From: Arsenicicoccus piscis
Lineage (GTDB): Bacteria; Actinomycetota; Actinomycetes; Actinomycetales; Dermatophilaceae
Direction: 5' to 3'
NCBI RefSeq assembly: GCF_022568835.1
Contig: NZ_JAKZHV010000005.1
Span: 186,001-250,000, forward strand
Length of the DNA: 64,000 nucleotides
Shown here: positions 8,408 through 17,172 of the stretch, one piece after another
How positions within the stretch are numbered: position 1 is the stretch's first letter
How the letters are laid out: the number at the start of each line of letters is the position of its first letter
Made by a program: the position numbers and the translations under genes
The notes under the pieces: generated by a model
What the model was told of the DNA's origin: nothing
The model's input: the letters and a program-made list of their open reading frames with translations, nothing else
Databases searched by the model: none

Positions 8408-9382
8408 ATGCCAGCACGCAGCGAGGCGGTAGAGCTCCCGGTCGGCGAGCGCACGGTCCGCCTGAGCAGCCCGGACCGGGTCTACTTCCCCGAGATCGGC
8501 TTCACCAAGCTGGACCTCGCGCAGTACTACCTCGCGGTCGGCGACGGCATCCTGCGGGCGCTGCGCGAGCGGCCGACCATGCTGCACCGCTTCCCCAAGG
8601 GCCTCGCCGGCCCCAAGGTGCACCAGAAGCGGGTTCCCGCCGGCGCGCCCGACTGGATCGAGACGGTGCGCCTGCACTTCCCGCGCTACGGCCTGCACGC
8701 CGACGAGCTGTGCCCGACCGAGCTGGCGGCGATCATCTGGGCCGTGCAGATGTCGACCGTGGAGTTCCACCCGTGGAACGTCCGGTGCACCGACGTCGAC
8801 CGGCCCGACGAGTGGCGCATCGACCTCGACCCGATGCCCGACGCCGGCTTCGACCGGGTGCGCCGGGTCGCGGGCGTCGTGCACGAGGTGCTCGACGAGC
8901 TCGCCGTCGTGGGCTACCCGAAGACGTCCGGCGGCAGCGGGCTGCACGTCTACGTCCGGATCGAGCCGCGGTGGACCTTCACCGAGGTGCGCCGGGCCGC
9001 GCTGGCGTTCGCCCGCGAGATCGAGCGGCGGATGCCGGACGACGTCACGACCACCTGGTGGCGCAAGGACCGCGACCCGCGGCACGTCTTCGTCGACTTC
9101 AACCAGAACGCCCGCGACCACACCATCGCCTCGGCCTACTCGGTGCGCGGGGTGCCGACCGGCACCGTCTCCACCCCGGTGCGCTGGGACGAGATCGCGG
9201 ACGTCGAGCCGCAGGACCTCACTGTCCGCACGGTGCCCGCGCGGTTCGCCGCGCTCGGCGACCTGGACGCCGCCATGGACGACCGGGCGTTCTCGCTCGA
9301 GCCGCTGCTCGCGTGGGCCGAGCGCGACGAGCGCGAGGGCGCCGCCACCCCGCCCGAGGAGGAGCGGGAGTCGATGCCCTGA
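8408..9382 (+). CDS. ligD: LigD-type primase-polymerase (NHEJ PolDom)
   Basis: Archaeo-eukaryotic primase superfamily polymerase used in bacterial non-homologous end joining. It is a stand-alone 324-residue PolDom with no ligase or nuclease domain attached. The catalytic aspartates are in RIDLDP (motif I), motif II is SGGSGLHVYV, and motif III is HVFVDFNQN. TPVRWDEI is also typical. A -10-like TACGCT at 8396-8401 is 6 bases before the ATG, suggesting a leaderless transcript. No Ku or ligase gene is visible here; in actinobacteria these may be encoded elsewhere. The symbol is given for the domain, not for a full LigD. Confidence 0.88.
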   Translation: MPARSEAVELPVGERTVRLSSPDRVYFPEIGFTKLDLAQYYLAVGDGILRALRERPTMLHRFPKGLAGPKVHQKRVPAGAPDWIETVRLHFPRYGLHADELCPTELAAIIWAVQMSTVEFHPWNVRCTDVDRPDEWRIDLDPMPDAGFDRVRRVAGVVHEVLDELAVVGYPKTSGGSGLHVYVRIEPRWTFTEVRRAALAFAREIERRMPDDVTTTWWRKDRDPRHVFVDFNQNARDHTIASAYSVRGVPTGTVSTPVRWDEIADVEPQDLTVRTVPARFAALGDLDAAMDDRAFSLEPLLAWAERDEREGAATPPEEERESMP

Positions 9383-9500
9383 CCGGTAGCAAGGTCACGT
9401 TCGTCGGGGCTACACGGTGGCTGGTCAGGGAATGGTGAGAGTCAACGCTGTGTTGCCGCAGCGGAAGGCACCTCAGGTGACAACGATCGAAAGGACCGCT

Positions 9501-10352
9501 GTGTTCGACTCGAAGAAGCCCACCCCTGACGCCGCCGAGTACGAGGCGTTCTTCCCGTCCGAGTTCTCCCTCGGTCAGTACGTGCCGCCGAAGAGCGACT
9601 TCTCCGGCGCGGTGAAGAACACCGTGAGCGAAGGCCCGAAGAAGATTCTGGCCATCATGGTCGACGACCGTTACCTGCCCGTCGAAGGCGGCAAGCTGTT
9701 CAGCACTGGCAACCACCCCGTCGAGACCCTCCTGCCCCTCATGCACCTGTCGGAGGCCGGCTACGAGATCGAGATCGCCACGCCGTCGGGCCTCATGGGC
9801 AAGTTCGAGCTGTGGGCGTTTCCGAAGAAGGACGACGCCGTCAAGGAGGCGTTCGAGAAGCTGCTGCCGCAGATCCGCAACCCGAAGAACCTCTCCGACG
9901 TCATCGCGAACGACCTGGGCGACGACAGCGACTACGCCGCCGTCTTCGTGCCCGGCGGCCACGGCGCGATGATCTCGCTGCAGAACGACGACAACGTCGG
10001 CGCCGTGCTGCGCTGGGCCCTCGACGCCGACCGCTACATCATCACGCTGTGCCACGGCCCGGCCGCCCTGCTCGCCGCCGGCAAGAACGGCGAGTCGCCG
10101 TTCAAGGGCTACTCGATCGCCGTCTTCCCCGACTCCCTCGACGCCGGCGCCAACGTCGAGATCGGCTACCTGCCCGGCAAGCTGACCTGGGCGCTCGGTG
10201 ACGCGCTGCGCGGCCAGGGCATCACGCTCATCAACGACGAGATGAAGGGCACCGTGCACGCCGACCGCAAGCTGCTGACGGGCGACAGCCCGCTCGCCGC
10301 GAACGCGCTCGGCAAGCTAGCCGTCGAGCGCTTGACAGGCAAGACCGCCTGA
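9501..10352 (+). CDS. hchA: HchA/Hsp31 glyoxalase III / protein deglycase
   Basis: DJ-1/PfpI-superfamily enzyme converting methylglyoxal to lactate and acting as a holding chaperone under stress. The nucleophile elbow with the catalytic Cys is TLCHGPAALL, and PGGHGAM is also present. The Hsp31-type insert (EFSLGQYVPPKSDF, KKILAIMVDDRYLP) distinguishes it from shorter DJ-1 proteins, and 283 residues fits HchA. The GTG at 9501 is preferred over upstream in-frame starts because AAAGGA at about 9490 is well placed and the protein then begins like other HchA. It ends before a strong shared terminator. Confidence 0.9.
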   Translation: MFDSKKPTPDAAEYEAFFPSEFSLGQYVPPKSDFSGAVKNTVSEGPKKILAIMVDDRYLPVEGGKLFSTGNHPVETLLPLMHLSEAGYEIEIATPSGLMGKFELWAFPKKDDAVKEAFEKLLPQIRNPKNLSDVIANDLGDDSDYAAVFVPGGHGAMISLQNDDNVGAVLRWALDADRYIITLCHGPAALLAAGKNGESPFKGYSIAVFPDSLDAGANVEIGYLPGKLTWALGDALRGQGITLINDEMKGTVHADRKLLTGDSPLAANALGKLAVERLTGKTA

Positions 10353-10364
10353 GAGCCACCGAGA

Positions 10365-10409
10365 CTCTGAGGGCCTCAAACCCGATAAGCGGGCTCGAGG
10401 CCCTCAGAG
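10365..10409. terminator. Bidirectional terminator between hchA and GNAT gene
   Basis: Perfect 13-base arms CTCTGAGGGCCTC (10365-10377) and GAGGCCCTCAGAG (10397-10409), with a 19-base loop. It lies between two convergent genes and overlaps the last codons of the minus-strand gene, so it probably serves both. Confidence 0.8.
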
Positions 10410-10936
10410 CGTGATCCGGTAGCGACGCAGGTAGCCCTTGCCGTCGCGGATCACGTCCTGCATGACCCCGCCGCAGCGCTCGATGGTGCGCCAGGAGGCG
10501 GGGTTGGCGTCGTTGGCGGTGAGCAGCACCCGGTCCAGGCCCAGGTCGAGCGCGGTGGCGAGGGTGCGGTGCAGGGCCCACGCCGCGAGCCCGCGGCCGC
10601 GCTCGGACGGTCGCACGCCGTAGCCGATGTGGCCGCCGAACTGCTCGAGCCACGGGGGTTGAGGTGGTGGCGCAGCGCGATCGAGCCGACGTAGCTCGAC
10701 CCGTCGACCATCCACCGGAACGTGCACGGCACGAACCCCTCGGGCAGGCGCTCGCCGCGCTCGCTGGCCAGCAGGTAGTCGACCCAGTCGGCGAACACCG
10801 CCTCGTCGCGCAGGTCGTCGCTCGGCCGGTCGGTCCACAGACCGGCGCCGTCCTGGTGGTCGGTGCCCCACTCGTCGAGCGACTCCACAAAGGAACGGTG
10901 GTAGCGGACGTCGGGGGCCACGAGCTCTACGGTCAT
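10404..10936 (-). pseudogene. GNAT N-acetyltransferase (frameshifted)
   Basis: The N-terminal part (MTVELVAPDVRYHRSFVESL to IALRHHLNP) and the C-terminal acetyl-CoA-binding part (GGHIGYGVRPSERGRGLA, then LLTANDANPASWRTIERCGG) belong together but lie in different frames. The break is at a run of five C on the coding strand (10654-10658). Dropping one C gives LNPWLEQFGGHIGYGV, which has the usual spacing for this GNAT subfamily. The acetyl-CoA signature RxxGxG/A is intact (RPSERGRGLA). Substrate unknown. A homopolymer miscount is as likely as a real mutation. Confidence 0.8.
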
Positions 10937-10980
10937 GCAGCGACCCTAACGAACCGGCCGCAGGGCCAGGGCGCCCGGAG

Positions 10981-11793
10981 TCACTCCGCAGTGGGGAGAG
11001 GGCCTCCGCCCAGTCCCCAGACCGAGGCCTTCAGCGGGACGGGGGCGGCCACCGCGCAGCGGTAGGTCACCGGGTCGGTCGCGCGGTTCAGGCGCACGGC
11101 TCGCAGCTGCGAGTCCGGCCGCTCCACATCAGCTCCCACGTACTCGCGCACCGGGACGTCACAGTCCTGGCCGGCGTCACGGTCCACCCGGAGCTCCTTC
11201 CACGGCCCGACGTACTCCAGGTGGTGCGGGCGCGAGCAGGAGATGTCCGGTCCGGACTGGACGACGCGACACAGGGTCAGCGCGGAAGTGGACGTCGGGC
11301 TCAGCGCCGCCAAGGACTGCGTGGCGGCGCCGCCCGCCGCCGCCAGCTCCCCGGGCCGGGCGGCACACCTGCCACCCGACAACGAGCGCGTCACCAGGTC
11401 GAGCTGCCGCCCAGCGGGGTCGATGCCGAGGGCCGCCTGGACGGTGTCGACCGAGCACGGTGCGACATCGACGACCAGGGACGCACCTCGTGCCGAGCAC
11501 GGGGTGACCGCGTCGTTCGACGAGACGCAGGTCGGGCCCGTGGACGGGGCGGGGTCTGGCTCGGCCCGCGTGGAGGTGGTCGACGCGAGCCCTTCGTGGA
11601 CGGGCGCGGGGGAGGTCGTGGGCGCGACGACCGTGGTGGCCGGCCGACACTGGGCCACGCCGAAGAAGACGGCCACGATCAGCGAGCCGACGGCGGCGAT
11701 GCTGCCAATACCCGTCCAACTCGGGTGGCTGAGCCAGCCCGACGTCGTGCTGCGCGCAGGGGAGTCCTGCGGGCCTGGGTCGTCAGGACTCAT
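10981..11793 (-). CDS. Membrane-anchored hypothetical protein (second of a pair)
   Basis: A 270-residue protein with a short cytoplasmic start, one TM helix (GIGSIAAVGSLIVAVFFGVA, about residues 27-46), a Thr/Pro/Ser-rich linker, and an extracytoplasmic region with several Cys (TCVSSND, TPCSARG, APCSVDT, RCAARPG, DISCSRP, QDCDVPV, YRCAVA), suggesting disulfides. The C-terminal half, including HHLEYVGPWKELRV, resembles DUF/septum-type secreted domains, but I do not recognise a named family. The ATG overlaps the stop of the upstream lipoprotein gene by one base, so the two are translationally coupled and probably work together at the cell surface. Confidence 0.7.
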   Translation of the reverse strand: MSPDDPGPQDSPARSTTSGWLSHPSWTGIGSIAAVGSLIVAVFFGVAQCRPATTVVAPTTSPAPVHEGLASTTSTRAEPDPAPSTGPTCVSSNDAVTPCSARGASLVVDVAPCSVDTVQAALGIDPAGRQLDLVTRSLSGGRCAARPGELAAAGGAATQSLAALSPTSTSALTLCRVVQSGPDISCSRPHHLEYVGPWKELRVDRDAGQDCDVPVREYVGADVERPDSQLRAVRLNRATDPVTYRCAVAAPVPLKASVWGLGGGPLPTAE

Positions 11794-12539
11794 CAGGATC
11801 CAGCGATGGACACGTTCGTCACCAGCGCGGTCACGTCGTTGCTGCACGACGACGTGGTCTGCGTGGCACTGATCTTGATCACGGTGACGCCGGCCATATC
11901 GGTGTCCAGCTGTTGGCGCTCCTTGAACTTGATGCTCTTGGTCTGCCGCTGACGTCCGTCGGCCACCAGGGAGAACTCCACCGTGCCGTCCGACGTGGCG
12001 GAGTCCATCGACTGGGCGACGTCCACCTTGAACGTCCCCACGGTCGGGGCGAAGCGGTACTCCATCACCGCCACGTCGGAGCAGTAGAGCTTGGCCGCCA
12101 TCGCCTGCAGCTGGGTGGCGGTGCCGGCCGGTTGATAGCTGCCCTCGGTCCACTTCCCCGGCGAGAAGGCGTCTGCGAGCACGAGCGTCCGCTGGGCTCC
12201 CTCGGTCACGCTGATGATCGGGCTCGTGCTGGTCGAGGTGGCACCGTCTGGGGTGGCGCCGTCCGGAGCAGCACTGCTGGGGGAGGTGCTGTCCGGCCCG
12301 GACCCTGTCGACGTGGTCTCGGTGGGCGTGGACTCGGTCGACGTGGACGAGGTCGTCGGCGCTGTACTCGCCCCGCTCGCCGTCGACATGGCCGTGGAGT
12401 CCGTCGGAGCCTCGGCTGCTGCAGACGCTGGGGTCTGGCCGGCTGGGCTGCCCGCGGGTCTGACCGATATGCCCCCGCACGCTGAGAGGGACATCGCTGC
12501 AGCGGCAACGACCGTGATGATGGGTGTACGTCGTGTCAT
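11793..12539 (-). CDS. Lipoprotein with NPCBM-like domain
   Basis: A 248-residue lipoprotein. Its signal peptide ends in a lipobox (SLSAC, Cys at about residue 20). A long Ser/Thr/Ala/Pro linker (about 30-115) follows, then a C-terminal domain of about 130 residues. That domain contains YRFAPTVGTFKVDVA, TVEFSLVADGRQ and AGVTVIKISA, the order seen in NPCBM-type putative carbohydrate-binding modules. Two Cys (KLYCSD and SSCSND) flank the domain. The ATG at 12539 is chosen because it begins the lipoprotein signal; the frame extends 18 codons further without a plausible start. It may bind cell-wall or extracellular glycans; that is inference from the fold resemblance. Confidence 0.72.
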   Translation of the reverse strand: MTRRTPIITVVAAAAMSLSACGGISVRPAGSPAGQTPASAAAEAPTDSTAMSTASGASTAPTTSSTSTESTPTETTSTGSGPDSTSPSSAAPDGATPDGATSTSTSPIISVTEGAQRTLVLADAFSPGKWTEGSYQPAGTATQLQAMAAKLYCSDVAVMEYRFAPTVGTFKVDVAQSMDSATSDGTVEFSLVADGRQRQTKSIKFKERQQLDTDMAGVTVIKISATQTTSSCSNDVTALVTNVSIAGS

Positions 12540-12648
12540 GGTGTCCCCTGCAGCGTTGCTCCATGTGGTGGAAGCCTCATTGTGCACGGGCACGGCAGAG
12601 GTGAGCAGGGCACGACTCGATCGACGAGCGCTCGTGCCGCGGCAGCGA

Positions 12649-13659
12649 CTAACGGATCGTCGCCTCCGGGTAGGACGCCCGCAGCGTGTCGATCAGCGCC
12701 TCCGGCACACCCCCGGGGGTCCAGCCGAGGACGGCGCGCGACCCCGCCCCGTCGACGTAGATCTGCTGGCTGAGGATGTCGGGCACGATGTGGCTCGGGT
12801 CCAAGCCGGCGGACTGACCGGTCATGCCCCAGCGGCGGCCGAGCAGCTTGACGCCCGGCGCGACGAGCCACCCCGGGACGTCGACGACCAGCCGGCTCTT
12901 GCCGAGGGCCGAGCGGATGCGGGTCGCGAGCTCGTGATAGGTCCAGTCGACGTCGGCGAGGGGGTACTGACCGCCGTGGCTGCCGTGCTCGAGGGCGCCC
13001 ACGGCGGCCTCGCCGACCTGCCGGGAGGAGACCACCGAGGTCCCGCCGTCGAGGAAGAGGGCCACGGGGCCCTTGCGGACGACGTCGAACAGCAGGCGCT
13101 TCCAGTGCGGGACCTGGCCGGGAATGCTGCCGAAGACGTAGGGGATCTCGAGCACCATGACGTCCGTGCCACCCGCGGCGCGGCCACCGCCGGCGGCGAA
13201 CGCGCGAGCGCTCTGCGCGAGCCGGGCGCGGACGTAGGGGTGGTGCGCGGCCAGGTCGAGGTCGGGACGCATCCGGGCCCAGGTCGTGAAGTAGCTGCCC
13301 ATCAGCACCACCTGCCCGACGCCGGCCAGCCGGGCGCCCTCGACCAGTCGCTCGGTCGCGCCGACCAGGTGGGTCTCGAAGAAGGCGTCGGCCTCGCCCT
13401 CGTGGGTGGTCCGGTCGTCCGGCCCCATCGCGTAGACCGCGGCGTCGAATCCGGAGAGCAGGTGCGCGAACTCGTCGGGCTGGGTCGTCACCGCGTCGGC
13501 GATGACGACGGGCAGGTCGCGCAGCGCGGTGAGCGACTGGGGCGGTGAGTGCCGCGCCAGCAGGGTCACCTCGTGCCCGCGCTCGAGGAGCACCCGCACG
13601 GTCTCGTGCCCGAGCAGACCGGTGCCGCCGAGGACCATCACGCGCATGCCGGCACTCAC
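12649..13659 (-). CDS. NAD(P)-binding epimerase/reductase-like protein
   Basis: An extended short-chain dehydrogenase-type protein of 336 residues. The N-terminal glycine motif VLGGTGLLGHETV is a classical TGxxGxxG Rossmann signature. VYAMGPDD, VLMGSYFTTW and LEIPYVFGSIPGQ match NAD-dependent epimerase/NmrA-like proteins. The usual catalytic YxxxK is not obvious, so it may be a sensor or an atypical reductase. The GTG at 13659 overlaps the pyc stop (GTGA), and an ATG four codons on (13647) is an alternative start. It is co-directional with and coupled to pyc, but a functional link is unclear. Confidence 0.75.
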   Translation of the reverse strand: MSAGMRVMVLGGTGLLGHETVRVLLERGHEVTLLARHSPPQSLTALRDLPVVIADAVTTQPDEFAHLLSGFDAAVYAMGPDDRTTHEGEADAFFETHLVGATERLVEGARLAGVGQVVLMGSYFTTWARMRPDLDLAAHHPYVRARLAQSARAFAAGGGRAAGGTDVMVLEIPYVFGSIPGQVPHWKRLLFDVVRKGPVALFLDGGTSVVSSRQVGEAAVGALEHGSHGGQYPLADVDWTYHELATRIRSALGKSRLVVDVPGWLVAPGVKLLGRRWGMTGQSAGLDPSHIVPDILSQQIYVDGAGSRAVLGWTPGGVPEALIDTLRASYPEATIR

Positions 13660-16600
13660 CCGACCACGAGCAGCAGGTCGCCGCCCTCGACGGCCTGTGA
13701 CCCGGAGACGGAGAGGCGCTGGACGGTGCCGGCGACCGGCGTGGTGATGGAGGCCTCCATCTTCATCGCCTCGATCGTGGCGACCTGCGCGCCGGCCTCG
13801 ACCTCGTCACCCACCTCGACGGAGACGGTGACCACGCCGGCGAACGGCGCTGGCACCTGACCCGGGACCGAGGTGTCGGCCCGCTCGGCGACCGCCACCG
13901 TGGACCGGACCGACTCGTCGCGCACCGAGACCGGCCGCATCTGGCCGTTGACGGTGCACATGACCTGGCGCATCCCGCGCTCGTCGGCGTCGCCGATCGC
14001 GCGCAGCCCGAGCAGCAGGGTCTTGCCCCGCTCGAGCTCGACCTCGTGCTCCTGCCCGACCGCGAGGCCGTGCAGGAACTCGCGGGTCGAGAGGACCGAC
14101 AGGTCGGAGTAGGCCTCGACGGCCTGCTCGAAGTCCTTGGTCGGCCCCGGGAAGAGCAGCCGGTTGAGCGTCTGACGCGGTCGCTCGGCGAGGGCCGCGG
14201 TGTCCTCGGCGGACAGCTGGGTCTCGACCGGCCTGGTCGTGCGGCCCTGCAGGGCCTTGCTGCGGAACGGCTCGGGCCAGCCGCCGGGCGGGTCGCCGAG
14301 GTCGCCGTTGAGGAAGCCGATCACCGACTCGGGGATGTCGAACCGGGTCGGGTCGGCCTCGAACTCGGCGGGGTCGGCCCCGGCGCCGACGAGCGCGAGG
14401 GCGAGGTCGCCGACGACCTTGGAGGACGGCGTGACCTTGACGATGTTGCCGAGGATCCGGTTGGCCGCGGCATACATGTCCTCGATCTCCTCGAAGCGGT
14501 GACCGAGACCGAGCGCGTTGGCCTGCTGACGCAGGTTGGACAGCTGGCCACCCGGGATCTCGTGGTGGTAGACCCGGCCGGTCGGCCCGGCGAGCCCCGA
14601 CTCGAACGGACCGTAGAGCGACCGCATGGCCTCGAAGTAGGGCTCGAGGTCGGTGGCGGCCTCCAGCGACAGGCCGGTGGCGCGCGGCGTGTAGTCGGTG
14701 GCGGCGATGAGCGCGGACATGGACACCTGCGAGGTGGTGCCCGCCATCGAGGCGGCAGCGACGTCGACGGCGTCGACTCCTGCGTCGATGGCCGCGAGCA
14801 GGGTCGCGAGCTGGCCACCCGCCGTGTCGTGCGTGTGCAGGTGCACCGGCAGGTCGAACCGCTCACGCAGCGCGGTGACGAGGACGCGGGCGGCGGGTGC
14901 GCGCAGCAGCCCGGCCATGTCCTTGATGGCGAGCAGGTGCGCGCCGGCCTCGACCAGCTGCTCGGCGAGCCGCAGGTAGTAGTCGAGGGTGTAGAGCTGC
15001 TCGCCGGGGGAGAGCATGTCGCCGGTGTAGCACAGGGCCGCCTCGGCGATGGCGTGGTCGGTGGCGCGCACCGCGTCGATGGCCGGGCGGATCTGGTCGA
15101 CGTTGTTGAGCGCGTCGAAGATGCGGAAGACGTCCACCCCGGTGCGCGCGGCCTCGGCGACGAACGCGTCCGTCACGGCGAGCGGGTAGGGGGTGTAGCC
15201 GACGGTGTTGCGCCCGCGCAGGAGCATCTGGATGGGCAGGTTGGGCATCGCCTCGCGCAGCGCCGCCAGCCGCTCCCACGGGTCCTCCTTGAGGAACCGC
15301 AGCGCGACGTCGTAGGTCGCGCCGCCCCAGGCCTCGACCGACAGCAGCTGCGGGAGCAGGCGCGCGATGTAGGGGGCGGCGTGCAGCAGGTCGCGGGTGC
15401 GCACGCGGGTCGCGAGCAGCGACTGGTGCGCGTCGCGGAAGGTGGTGTCGGTGACGGCCACGGCCTCCTGCGCACGCAGCTCGCGGCAGAACGCCTCGGG
15501 GCCGATCTCGAGCAGTCGCTGACGGGCGCCGGGCGGCGGATCTGCTTGCAGCACAGCAGGATCCAGAGCCGGCAACTTGTCGCGATGGTGGATCGAGGTG
15601 CGCGGATCGCCGAACGGCCGGTTGACCGTGACGGTGGCGAGGTAGTCGAGCAGCTTGGTGCCACGGTCGGCCGGGATGCGGTGCTGCATCAGCTCCGGGC
15701 GCTCGTCGATGAACGCGGTGGTGACCCGGCCGGCGAGGAAGTCGGGGTCGGAGATGACCGCCTCGAGGAACGGGATGTTGGTGGAGATGCCGCGGATGCG
15801 GAACTCGCGCAGGGCGCGCTGCGCCCGCCGCGCCGCCGTCGCAAAGTCGCGGCCGCGGCAGGTCAGCTTGACCAGCATCGAGTCGAAGTGGGCCTCGACG
15901 TTGGCCCCCGCGAACACCGTGCCGCCGTCGAGCCGCACGCCCGCACCGCCGGGGGAGCGGTAGACCTGGACGGTGCCGGTGTCGGGGCGGAAGCCGTTGG
16001 CCGGGTCCTCGGTCGTCACCCGGCACTGCAGCGCGGCGCCCTTGACGTGGATGTCGTCCTGGCGCAGGCCGAGGTCGGCGAGCGTCTCGCCGCCGGCGAT
16101 GCGCAGCTGGCTCGACACGAGGTCTACGTCGGTGACCTCCTCGGTCACCGTGTGCTCGACCTGGATGCGGGGGTTCATCTCGATGAAGACGTAGCGACCG
16201 TCGGCGCCGAGCAGGAACTCCACCGTGCCGGCGTTGACGTAGCGGATGTGGCGCGCGAAGCGCACCGCGTCGGCGCACATGGCGTCGCGCGTCTCGGCGG
16301 GGAGGTTCTGCGCCGGGGCGATCTCGACGACCTTCTGGTGCCGGCGCTGGACCGAGCAGTCGCGCTCGTAGAGGTGGATGACCTCGCCGGACGCGTCCGC
16401 GAGGATCTGCACCTCGATGTGTCGAGGGCCGATGACGGCCTCCTCGAGATACATCCGGGAGTCGCCGAACGCCGACTCGGCCTCGCGCATCGCCTCGGCG
16501 AGGGCGCCCTCGAGCAGGTCCGCGCTCTCGACCCGCCGCATGCCGCGCCCGCCGCCGCCGCTCACAGCCTTGACGAACAGCGGGAAGCCGATCTCGTCGG

Positions 16601-17042
16601 CCGCGGCGACCAGGGTCGCGACGTCGGCGCTGGGCTCGCTGCCGCGCAGCGTCGGCAGCCCGGCCTCCTGGGCCGCGGCGATCGCGCGCGCCTTGTTGCC
16701 GGTCAGCTCGAGCACCTCGTGCGACGGCCCGACGAAGGTGATGCCCTCCTCCTCGCAGCGCTGCGCGAGGTCGGGGTTCTCGGACAGGAAGCCGTAGCCC
16801 GGGTAGACCGCGTCGGCGCCGGCCTCCTTGGCCGCGGTGATGATGCCCTCGATGTCGAGGTAGGCCCGCACCGGGTGCCCGCGCTCACCGATCTCGTAGG
16901 ACTCGTCGGACTTCAGGCGGTATTCCGCGTTGCGGTCCTCGAAGGGGAAGACCGCGACCGTGGACATGCCGAGCTCGGTCGCCGCTCGGAAGGCGCGCAC
17001 CGCGATCTCACCACGGTTGGCGACCAGGACCTTGCTGAACAT
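13656..17042 (-). CDS. pyc: Pyruvate carboxylase
   Basis: Anaplerotic enzyme making oxaloacetate from pyruvate, bicarbonate and ATP. The 1128-residue single chain has the biotin carboxylase domain (about 1-455; starts MFSKVLVANRGEIAVRAFRA, includes HIEVQILAD, ERDCSVQRRHQK and EMNPRIQVEHTVTE). The carboxyltransferase domain follows (about 520-830; TDTTFRDAHQSLLATR, HLHTHDTAGG), then the PYC/OADA conserved domain. A C-terminal biotinyl domain carries the lysine in EAMKMEA. Length and domain order are those of a canonical pyruvate carboxylase. The ATG at 17042 is preceded by GAGGAGAC, a good ribosome binding site. No frame disruption is seen. Confidence 0.97.
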   Translation of the reverse strand: MFSKVLVANRGEIAVRAFRAATELGMSTVAVFPFEDRNAEYRLKSDESYEIGERGHPVRAYLDIEGIITAAKEAGADAVYPGYGFLSENPDLAQRCEEEGITFVGPSHEVLELTGNKARAIAAAQEAGLPTLRGSEPSADVATLVAAADEIGFPLFVKAVSGGGGRGMRRVESADLLEGALAEAMREAESAFGDSRMYLEEAVIGPRHIEVQILADASGEVIHLYERDCSVQRRHQKVVEIAPAQNLPAETRDAMCADAVRFARHIRYVNAGTVEFLLGADGRYVFIEMNPRIQVEHTVTEEVTDVDLVSSQLRIAGGETLADLGLRQDDIHVKGAALQCRVTTEDPANGFRPDTGTVQVYRSPGGAGVRLDGGTVFAGANVEAHFDSMLVKLTCRGRDFATAARRAQRALREFRIRGISTNIPFLEAVISDPDFLAGRVTTAFIDERPELMQHRIPADRGTKLLDYLATVTVNRPFGDPRTSIHHRDKLPALDPAVLQADPPPGARQRLLEIGPEAFCRELRAQEAVAVTDTTFRDAHQSLLATRVRTRDLLHAAPYIARLLPQLLSVEAWGGATYDVALRFLKEDPWERLAALREAMPNLPIQMLLRGRNTVGYTPYPLAVTDAFVAEAARTGVDVFRIFDALNNVDQIRPAIDAVRATDHAIAEAALCYTGDMLSPGEQLYTLDYYLRLAEQLVEAGAHLLAIKDMAGLLRAPAARVLVTALRERFDLPVHLHTHDTAGGQLATLLAAIDAGVDAVDVAAASMAGTTSQVSMSALIAATDYTPRATGLSLEAATDLEPYFEAMRSLYGPFESGLAGPTGRVYHHEIPGGQLSNLRQQANALGLGHRFEEIEDMYAAANRILGNIVKVTPSSKVVGDLALALVGAGADPAEFEADPTRFDIPESVIGFLNGDLGDPPGGWPEPFRSKALQGRTTRPVETQLSAEDTAALAERPRQTLNRLLFPGPTKDFEQAVEAYSDLSVLSTREFLHGLAVGQEHEVELERGKTLLLGLRAIGDADERGMRQVMCTVNGQMRPVSVRDESVRSTVAVAERADTSVPGQVPAPFAGVVTVSVEVGDEVEAGAQVATIEAMKMEASITTPVAGTVQRLSVSGSQAVEGGDLLLVVG

Positions 17043-17172
17043 GGTGTCTCCTCGAGGTGCGGGGGGAGCTGGCGGTGGAGCTGCCTGGGCCTCGGCGCCC
17101 AGCGTAGAGGGCACCACTGACAAGCCGGTAGGCCGTCCGCGCCGACGCGCCCGATGTGCCACGCTGGGCCCT

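Noticed and set aside
9377-9430. CCCTGACC/GGTCAGGG inverted repeat after the PolDom gene
   Set aside because: Only 8-base arms with a 38-base loop, overlapping the stop; too weak to call a terminator.
14046-17120. A 1024-codon plus-strand frame antisense to pyruvate carboxylase
   Set aside because: It is a shadow of the high third-position GC of pyc, with low-complexity Gly/Val/Arg/Leu composition and no domain.
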